Below are positions 34,359 through 42,176 of a DNA stretch of 42,176 bases, piece by piece; the first letter of the stretch is position 1; each line of letters starts with the position of its first letter. Position numbers and translations under genes: made by a program. Below the pieces are notes generated by a model that was not told where the DNA came from, did no database searches, and saw only the letters and a program-made list of their open reading frames with translations. This DNA comes from Tubiluchus corallicola (Eukaryota; Priapulida; Priapulimorpha; Priapulimorphida; Tubiluchidae): assembly GCA_030141605.1 (NCBI GenBank), contig JAQGDQ010000102.1:1-42176 (forward strand), written 5' to 3'.

Positions 34359-35545
34359 AGCTGTGCCACTGGTTGGGAGTAAAATTAAAATGTGAAAGAC
34401 AAAATTTGGCACCACGTGTGACGTCTGTTGACCAAGGTGTAATCAACAAAATTAGCCATGCAATGAAGAACTATCTAAACAGCAACCAGGGGAAATTCTT
34501 TGGCAGGACCAACAAAGTAAAAACTATTGTTGTCTTGTTGGCTTACTATCGTTCAGGGTCCACCTTTACTGGTGAATTTTTTAATCATCACCCTCAGGTG
34601 TTCTATCTCTTTGAACCGTTGCTTCCGATAGTAAAGGGTTATAATCACACTAGAACTACCAGAGAGTCTGCCAACATAAGAAAAGCTTTAGAAAACATTT
34701 TCTTGTGTCGGTTAGAGAGCCCACTGCCAAATTTTCACTTGAACGCGAACTTCCTGAAGCGTTCTCGGGCCGTAAATAATCGTAAAGGGTGCAGTTATGT
34801 AAGATACATACGCAAAGTGTTCCGGTGTTTGGGCGCCCAAGCGGGTAGGCTCCCAAGAAACAGCGGGAATCAGGGAATGATAACTTTGACTGAAGTGTGT
34901 GCGCAGTACAAGGTTCTAGCTTCGAAGTTGATACGCGCTGATGTCTGTGATATATTGCCATTTATGAACAAATATCCTGATTACAAAGTTAACATTATTC
35001 ACTTGATTCGTGACCCGCGTGGCATGTTACGTTCTCAGCAAAATATCATAAAGAAGGAAAACTTGACTTCGATTCCGTTTGATCTGGAACACCAAGCGCG
35101 TGATATATGTGCCCGTATGTTGAAGAACATGGCTGACGGCGATGAGTTGATCAAACGTTTTGGTGACGTTTTTCGAACGTTCAGATACGAAGACATTGCA
35201 GCCGATCCAGAAGGTTACATCAAGCAGATGATGGATTGGGTCCGTCTTCCACTAGCGCCGGAAGTTATTAAACAGGAAAAGGTGTCAGCTGGCGAATTTT
35301 CACCTCACAAGAAACCCAAGCGAGAAGAAATATACGGCGTTTATAGAAAAAACGGTACAGCCACGGCACTAGCGTGGCAAAATTCTGCCAAGGAGTTTAT
35401 CCAGACTGTAGAATCTGCTTGTATGGATTTTCTCCGTGAAGCTAAATACCCAGTACAAAACTGTGATAGTTCACCTGATTGCCAGAACTCTTATCTTTAC
35501 ACAAACTATGACTCAGATACAGATACAAAAGAAGACGGTTCCTAG
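34359..35545 (+). CDS. carbohydrate 6-O-sulfotransferase, catalytic exon
   Basis: Encodes the luminal catalytic domain of a sulfotransferase of the CHST1-7 (Gal/GalNAc/GlcNAc 6-O-sulfotransferase) type, which moves sulfate from PAPS to sugars of glycans in the Golgi. With exon 1 the protein is 438 residues, within the usual range of about 390-480. Numbered on that protein, the 5'-phosphosulfate loop is YYRSGSTFTGEFF near 106-118, followed by VFYLFEPL. The 3'-phosphate motif is HLIRDPRGMLRS near 258-269. RYEDIAADP lies near 319-327, and a conserved C-terminal Trp is in ALAWQNS near 383. Possible N-glycosylation sites are NHT, NLT and NGT. The frame is open upstream of 34359, but the first codon there is TTG and the stretch is a pyrimidine tract ending TTTTCAG, so a splice acceptor fits better than a start. 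No break was seen. Exact sugar specificity cannot be read. Confidence 0.95.
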
Positions 35546-35830
35546 CATTCAATTTTAAACTTTTAAAACCAAGTTACTTAAAGAAACATCAAATTACAAT
35601 AATTAATAGGACATTTACTGCAATTTCCTAACAAATTTTATTTTATAATTTAATTTAATGATTTTTTACATACTATTTAATACATACTGATTGATTTTGG
35701 CGCTTGTTGTGGTTGATGTGATCGTTGACTATAATATGTATATATGTTTTAAACCACGTTACTGTTATCATTATGTAAATAATAATTTTAATAAAGTATA
35801 TTGATATTAAATAACTTACAACTCAACGCT
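35546..35830 (+). terminator. 3'UTR and polyadenylation signal
   Basis: The stop TAG at 35543-35545 is followed by an AT-rich 3' untranslated region. A canonical AATAAA lies at 35790-35795, followed by TG/T-rich sequence (gtatattgatatt). Cleavage is therefore expected at roughly 35805-35830. Confidence 0.6.
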
Positions 35831-36149
35831 GATTATTTTATATGTTAAAATGCATTAAGCACTTAAAAACCTAAGCTAAAACAGTTGCTGCTATTATTTG
35901 TACTTGATAAGTGACAACATCAAATACATTTACTTAACAGTTAGCTTTTACATTCAATGTAATTTGAAGATGTAATGTCACTAGAACGAATTTTATAGAA
36001 ATTGCGTAATAACAATTTTATTATAAAAGAAACTATGTTTTTCCTGGATTTTTAGTTTATTGCTGGTCGGAATTATAGCAAAGCAAAGTGTAGAATGGAG
36101 CTGCAAGAGACTAGGAGAGAGACTTAGCCAAAGTTGCCTTCCATAGTGA
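35831..36149. other. no gene recognised
   Basis: AT-rich gene-downstream sequence. No ORF or repeat was noted. Confidence 0.5.
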
Positions 36150-36690
36150 TGATAAAATAAACCACCTACTGTGAAATTTATGAGATTAAAGTTTTTGATA
36201 TTAAAGGAGCTACGTGAATAAACTATCTACTGTAAAATTTATAAGATTAAAGTTTTTCATATTAAAGGAGCTACGTAAATAAACTATCTACTGTAAAATT
36301 TATAAGATTAAAGTTTTTCATATTAAAGGAGCTGGGTAAATAAGTCATCTACTGTAAAATTTATAAGATTAAAAGTTTTTGGTATTAAAGGAGCTGGGTA
36401 AATAAGTCATCTACTGTAAAATTTATAAGATTAAAAGTTTTTGGTATTAAAGGAGCTGGGTAAATAAACCATCTACTGTAAAATTTATAAGATTAAAAGT
36501 TTTTGGTATTAAAGGAGCTGGATAAATAAATCATTTACTGTAAAATTTATGAGCTGGGTAAATAAGTCATCTACTGTAAAATTTATAAGATTAAAAGTTT
36601 TTGGTATTAAAACAGCTGGATTAATAAATCATCTACTGTAAAATTTATAAGATTAAAGTTTTTGATATTAAAGAGCTAGGTTTCTAAGTA
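36150..36690. repeat. 61-bp tandem array
   Basis: About nine copies of a 60-62 bp unit with the order atctactgtaaaatttataa, gattaaa-gtttttggtatt, aaaggagctgggtaaataa. Early copies have agctacgt and catatt or gatatt; later ones have agctgggt and ggtatt. One copy near 36545 is shortened by about 45 bases. It begins about 350 bp beyond the predicted polyadenylation site of the sulfotransferase gene. Confidence 0.95.
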
Positions 36691-36750
36691 GGAAATCACG
36701 ATGTCTTGGAGAGATTATCCAATATTAGCCTTTTATTGCTTTAGCATGTT

Positions 36751-36822
36751 TTAAAATGTATACTTTTTGCCGTCATTCAAATGGGATAGGATATGAAAAA
36801 TCATCCTGTTCTGCTTAAATGA
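36751..36822 (+). repeat. dispersed repeat family Y, copy 2
   Basis: Shares ttaaaatgtatacttttt and atatgaaaaatcatcctgt with 21141-21216, in the same orientation and spacing. Confidence 0.65.
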
Positions 36823-36982
36823 AACTATGTCTTATGATAAAATTCATTATTACATATATATATATAAATTTTGTTGGTAGAAGTTACACTTAGCCTATAA
36901 TAAAGTTGCTTTTTTTAAATAATTTATGTGGCTCACGTAAACATAACCTATTTAAAGGACAAAAGCATCTAAATCATTTAAT

Positions 36983-37197
36983 TCTGCGAAAGCGAAAACT
37001 CAAGTACAGTTCTACAGTACAATGTTGAGTGTGATGCACAAATCCCTGCATATTTTAATTTTAAAATCAAATTTTTAAATTTGCCGCTGTGCTTACGCAT
37101 AAACTCGCAAACGTGAACCACACTGAACTGCGAGGTAGAACACCTTTTTTTCTGCACTGCGTTTCCAAGATGCTGCCATTGGTACTCATCTAACTAG
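36983..37197 (-). repeat. dispersed repeat family X, copy 2
   Basis: Reverse-complement match to 20748-20998. The core tgcttacgcataaactcgca corresponds to the gcgtgagcacagcgg region of copy 1. No coding potential was seen. Confidence 0.7.
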
Positions 37198-37628
37198 AGA
37201 AAGGCAAAATGCATGTAACCGCGAAGAACAAACTGCGAGAACGAGAACTTAGGTTTCTGCCTTCAATAATTTCTTCGCGGAAATCATTCTTGAAAAAAAT
37301 ACTAAGTTCCACTTCAATGTTTTACAGGGTAGATTGTTTTCAGCTATAGTTTGAGATTAGATTCGGTTTGCCTTTAATAACAATAACTACAATAATAATA
37401 ATTATACAACTAACAATAGGCGAATTAATCAATCTTTTGCAGTCATCATGGGCAAAATGAACATAAACTGATAAGGAAGCTGAAGACTTAGAAGTTACCG
37501 CATGAACTGATGAAGCAATTGGAGCTTTCTAGGAATACGGTGGAATAACGTTGTGCAAAATGTACTGTAAACAATCATATTGACAGTTAAAGGAAAACAA
37601 CTTTTATTTTACACGGCAATCTAAAGTA
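37198..37628. other. no gene recognised
   Basis: AT-rich sequence with a short AATAAT-rich stretch near 37380-37400. No ORF was found. Confidence 0.5.
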
Positions 37629-38650
37629 ATTATTATTATTATTATTATTATTATTCTTTATTTAAAAAATAAATATACAAGAAAGTGTCCCTGTATTAGC
37701 AGGGAGTTGTTCTATCTGTAAATAAAGTTTGAATATTTTAAGACATAGATATAGAGTTACATAAATAAAAAGTTGACTGATAATATTACACAAACGTACA
37801 CGGCTTTGATTTATAATTAAATAAAGCTGACTGGTACATAACACTAATGCAGACTACATTTACCATGTTGATTATACAATACTAATATACCTAATTTGTT
37901 TAACGGAAATTTCAATACAAACCTACAAAATTACATGAAAAATAGATTGACAGATACCAAAACAGACACGAGTCAGTCAGTAATTTAAATTGAACAAAGC
38001 TTGCTTACATATATAATTAGCACAAGGTTTAATTTCAATTTCGTTTGTGAAAAGACGGATAATTTAATCATGTTTAGTTAGACACACATTTCATTTCACA
38101 GATACTGAATTTTACGGAATATAGACGACATATTATATATTTCACTGACGCAATGACAAATACATTTATGCCTGTATTTATATCATAATGACGACACTCG
38201 AATCTATTTCATTTAACAGGGCTGTCTAACATAAAAGAATTACAACACAATACAATTTCCAGGTCAGAGATAAGATAAAATTGTCTTTAATTAAATTAGC
38301 AAAAGCAGCAACAGAACTATTATTTCTAGTTAAAAAGACGTAATCTGCATCGAAAGTTGACAAAGTGTTAATAAAATCATTCCTTGATTTTTTATCAACT
38401 AACTTGCAATCAAATAGCAGGTACTGAATGGTTTGAGGGATTTCTTTACAACTACACATGCCGTCAGGTACATAACCAAGTTTAAAATGAATTCTTTAAA
38501 ATTTCCTTGCTAAAGTAACAAGCTTAGTGCTAATACTTCTAGCTGTCTTTTGCCCGCAGGAATTAGGATCTGTTTATGTGCATTAAAAACTCTTTCTGGG
38601 TTTACACCAGAATTTGCACATTGATACCTGTGGCGACATCTGTTTGACCA
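37629..38650 (-). pseudogene. LINE 3' end with RNase-H-side ORF2 tail and (AAT)n
   Basis: On the minus strand a decayed ORF reads TARSISTKLVTLARKF, a stop, then RIHFKLGYVPDGMCSCKEIP and QTIQYLLFDCKLVDKKSRND. This follows the C-terminal Cys/His pattern of many LINE ORF2 proteins (C-x-C-G-x-x-x-Q-T-x-x-H-x-L-F-x-C-P-L-Y-x-x-x-R). The conserved His is Tyr here. The open frame ends at 38226. About 570 bp of 3'UTR-like sequence follows, closing with aaataaagaataataataat, an (AAT)n tail at 37629-37660. Tails of this type are common in I-clade and related LINEs. It is 5'-truncated and inactive. Confidence 0.65.
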
Positions 38651-39615
38651 TAAGTACATTACATATTTATCTATGACACATTTACTGTGTCATAGACGTA
38701 TATTACTGTACTGTATATTAGCTTAGGTGTTGGAGAAGAGGCTAGATTTACATTATGCCAATTGTAGTTTTTGCATTCTTTTGAGAATTCTCCAGTGAGC
38801 GAAGTGATTGTGACTGAGTTCAGGACTTGAATGAATGTGTATTAAATGTTTCTTTGCAAGATTTGGACGAATTTTGCAGCAACACTGTTGAAGATAATGT
38901 CAAGAAGCGGCAAGCCGCAAATTAATTCAAATTTGTCACAAGAGGGATGAAAATTGCAGCCCGTCGCTGTTTTCATGACGATGACGTATATGAAATCGTC
39001 AAATCTCATATACTAAAGTGAAAAATATTGAAATAGAACATATAGTTTCTTCTTAAGATTAATGATTGTTAAATTTGTTTCTGCGCTAAAAAGGTACTAC
39101 AGTTTTGCTCAAAAGTACTATATGAAGTAATTTGTTTTTCTAATGTGTCAGTTAATATGCTGAATAACTCACAGTAACTCAAGGGACTCGGTAATTACTC
39201 AAACGCTGTACGCCTCTGGGTTTTATAGATAAATACTAACTTTTACTGTGAAATAGAAATTTAATGAAGCCCCCGAGAGATGGCGAAACTATCCACTCCT
39301 ACCTTACGCTCTACGTCACGATTATTGAATTTCTTCAGTTTTGTTGTAGAGTTACAGCGCAAATTCCTATCGCTTGTTTTAATGACAGAGGTGCCTTCTG
39401 CAATTGACTGACAAAATTTTTGTTGTTTCCATGTAAAAATAATTTTAAACTATTATATTTTGCTGAAAAACATTGAGGATTTGATAAAAACAGCATAACA
39501 ATAAAAGATAGTTGTGCAGCTTACGTAGATTTCTAGTGAATATAAAAACAAAACATCGTTCAAACTATCCCACTCTCGGCCCCAGAGCTTTAACAATATA
39601 ATAGCAATAATATGT
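38651..39615. other. no gene recognised
   Basis: AT-rich sequence, no convincing frame. The near 5' part may still belong to the LINE fragment, but no motif is legible. Confidence 0.45.
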
Positions 39616-39757
<142 letters not shown>

Positions 39758-41176
39758 CATTTCACACAAAAAACGAGCGTTGTATGTGTCTAGGTGTCTA
39801 TAATTCTGACTATATGTTCAAACAGTTCATTAAAACAACAAAAAAGATGATACCCCAACGTAAAGATTGCTCGTTTCTAAATTTTTCTTTTATGAGAAAC
39901 TTTTGCAATCACTGCAACTAACAACTCAGATAACTGTTTTGCCGCGCTCGCACACAAATTACGTCTGCTATTGTTCAAAATGTCTTTTTGTCTCACATGC
40001 ACAACATATACGCTTAATCAATAAGCCCTTGTGGCCTGCTACCTTTCAATATGATAATCTGCTTTCTAATCAGGCTTAATAAGAATAAGACTTATTTACA
40101 CGTGCAGTTTGTAAACAGAAATCTAAGCTTCTCGAAGCGTCAGCATGTAAAGATTTAGATTTGTGAATCCGGAATGTTGGTTTGGGTTCCACAGCGCATG
40201 CGTTGGCACTTGCACCCGCGCTCAGTCACAATCGTAGTAATCCCGTGTACATTATTCGTGCCTTTTCTATGAAACAAACAGTTCTAGTACTAAGCAGAGC
40301 ACTTACAGTGTAAGTTTCAGTGCTAGGCACATTTGGTATTTTAACCTTGTAAAACTGGTAGTTAAGTAACTATTATTTTGCCAGCTACTTAATTATGATG
40401 ATTACTGGTTACCTATTTAATATGTCCGCCTAACCGGAATAATAATGACGAACACAACTGTAGCCGGCGTAATTTAAAAAGTGCGTGAGCGTCATCAGAA
40501 AATGTCTTCGTCGTTACGGTCGCCTCCAGGACTTGTTAAGAATAAATTACCCAAAATCAAACGATGTTAAAACGATGCGTACACGGCCAATGTTTGCTAA
40601 TGGTTGTAAACTTCGTCTGTTTACAAAGTTGTACTGTTTATAACAGTGTATGATTTTGATAGGTCAGTAAATATCGGCAGTGTTGTGGGTAATGTTCGGT
40701 TTTGTGTTATTACGCCACAGATGGAAAATGCCCTTTACGCGTGGCTTCAGAACTTAGAATTCATAATGGTGAGATAATGATTAACAAATTCACAAGTATT
40801 TCATGTTGAATGTATCCCTAACAAGGGTTAAAGAGTGAAAGAACTGAGTGAAAGAATACATTTTCGACAAAAAGAATTGGGAAGATCTACAATAAATTCA
40901 AGCCCTACAGGTTAGCTGGTGTAAGTATATCTTTTGAAACGTTGTATTTTCCGAAAACATTTTTTCATTTTCACGCTTAAATTTTAGAGATTTTTTAAAA
41001 AGATCAGCGTATATTCGTAGTAGTGTTGTACTGAGCCTTGTAAAAATCATTATCGCACTGTTGCCAAGAAAACATTTAGAAATTAATTGCATGAACGTAT
41101 TCGATACTGCACGCCCACGCCCTCTTCAACGTGATTGCTTTAGTATTACTCGCAATAACGATAGCAGTTATTGCCT
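39758..41176. other. no gene recognised
   Basis: AT-rich sequence with unassigned frames at 39867-40079 (+) and 40898-41092 (-). 40190-40250 is slightly GC-richer (gcgcatgcgttggcacttgc). No repeat was identified. Confidence 0.45.
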
Positions 41177-42176
41177 GGATTTCCAAACACAGTGCTATCA
41201 GCATTGTTTGTTGCTAGGAAAATTGTAGGAGTAGAGTTAGGATTTCCAAACACAGTGCTAGCAGCATTGTTTGTTGCTAGGAAAATTGTAGGAGTAGAGT
41301 TGGGATTTCCAAACACAGTGCTAGCAGCATTGTTTGTTGCTAGGAAAATTGTAGGAGTAGAGTTGGGATTTCCAAACACAGTGCTAGCAGCATTGTTTGT
41401 TGCTAGGAAAATTGTAGGAGTAGAGTTGGGATTTCCAAACACAGTGCTAGCAGCATTGTTTGTTGCTAGGAAAATTGTAGGAGTAGAGTTGGGATTTCCA
41501 AACACAGTGCTAGCAGCATTGTTTGTTGCTAGGAAAATTGTAGGAGTAGAGTTGGGGATTTCAAACACAGTGCTATCGTTGTTTGTTGCTAGGAAAATTG
41601 TAGGAGTAGAGTTGGGATTTCAAACACAGTGCTAGCAGCATTGTTTGTTGCTAGGAAAATTGTAGGAGTAGAGTTGTTTCCAAACAAGTGCTAGCAGCAT
41701 CTAGGAAAATTGTAGGGTAGAGTTGGGATTTCCAAACAGTGCTAGCAGCATTGTTTGTTGCTAGGTGTGGAAGAGTTGGGATTTCCAAACACATAGCAGC
41801 ATTGTTTGTTGCTAGGTAGGAGTAGAGTTGGGATTTCCAAACACAGTGCTAGTCAGCATTGGTTGCTAGGAAAATTGTAGAGTAGAGTTGGGATTTCCAA
41901 ACACAGTGCTAGCAGCATTGTTTGTTGCTAGGAAAATTGTAGGAGTAGAGTTGGGATTTCCAAACACAGTGCTAGCAGCATTGTTTGTTGCTAGGAAAAT
42001 TGTAGGAGTAGAGTTGGGATTTCCAAACACAGTGCTAGCAGCATTGTTTGTTGCTAGGAAAATTGTAGGAGTAGAGTTGGGATTTTCAAACACAGTGCTA
42101 TCAGCATTGTTTGTTGCTAGGAAAATTGTAGGAGTAGAGTTGGGATTTCCAAACACAGTGCTAGCAGCATTGTTTG
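41177..42176. repeat. 63-bp tandem array, cut by window edge
   Basis: About 16 copies of a 63-bp unit starting ggatttccaaacacagtgct and containing agcagcattgtttgttgcta and ggaaaattgtaggagtagag. Copies at 41177-41565 and 41880-42176 are nearly identical. Copies at 41570-41880 carry many small deletions. Since 63 is 21 codons, the clean parts are open on both strands, giving 21-residue repeats (+ GFPNTVLAALFVARKIVGVE..., - NPNSTPTIFLATNNAASTVF...). No non-repeat coding flank is visible and the indel zone breaks both frames, so a protein is unlikely within the window. Confidence 0.97.

Noticed and set aside
41171-41635. 154-codon frame of a 21-residue repeat (and antisense counterparts)
   Set aside because: It follows directly from a 63-bp unit without stops. 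The frame is broken by indels in the next copies and has no non-repeat flank.

Overview
The window looks like AT-rich metazoan nuclear DNA, most likely from an invertebrate. The reasons are long non-coding stretches, a gene split by a GT-AG intron, decayed LINE pieces, tRNA-like SINEs, and a very heavy load of satellites, minisatellites and microsatellites. The species cannot be named from the sequence. No rRNA, intact tRNA, CRISPR array or bacterial-type operon was seen. Most of the window is non-coding, and nearly all open frames are short chance frames or products of repeats.

The one convincing gene is a Golgi-type carbohydrate (Gal/GalNAc/GlcNAc 6-O-like) sulfotransferase on the + strand. 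A long catalytic exon (34359-35545) carries both PAPS-binding motifs and starts at a strong 3' splice site. About 4 kb upstream, 30264-30393 encodes a short cytoplasmic tail and one hydrophobic anchor, and ends at a 5' splice site of the same phase (phase 1). Joined, they give a 438-residue type II membrane protein, a typical size for the family. The intron holds a 13-14 bp minisatellite, a tRNA-like SINE, and a 24-bp tandem array bounded by inverted arms.

Repeats dominate the rest. 1-2076 is a nearly perfect 52-bp satellite cut by the window edge. After a ~90-bp spacer the same unit continues in reverse orientation (2168-2659). 5474-7506 is a 40-bp satellite with higher-order structure. 33018-34268 is the inverted-arm 24-bp array inside the gene. 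36150-36690 is a 61-bp array just downstream of it. 41177 to the right edge is a 63-bp array with open frames on both strands. Simple repeats include (GA)n at 26720-26905 and (CT)n at 39616-39757.

Three stretches are recognisable as decayed C-termini of LINE reverse-transcriptase proteins: 7777-8196 (-), 9800-10335 (+) and 37629-38650 (-). A fourth, 4085-4600 (-), is weaker. Several unannotated dispersed repeat families recur within the window: 8672/18855; 16715/22905; 20748/36983; 21141/36751; and 14620/15300/15890. A 179-bp MITE-like element with long terminal inverted repeats lies at 21498-21676. The most notable recurring theme is tandem arrays arranged as inverted arms (1-2659 and 33018-34268), the architecture of foldback elements.
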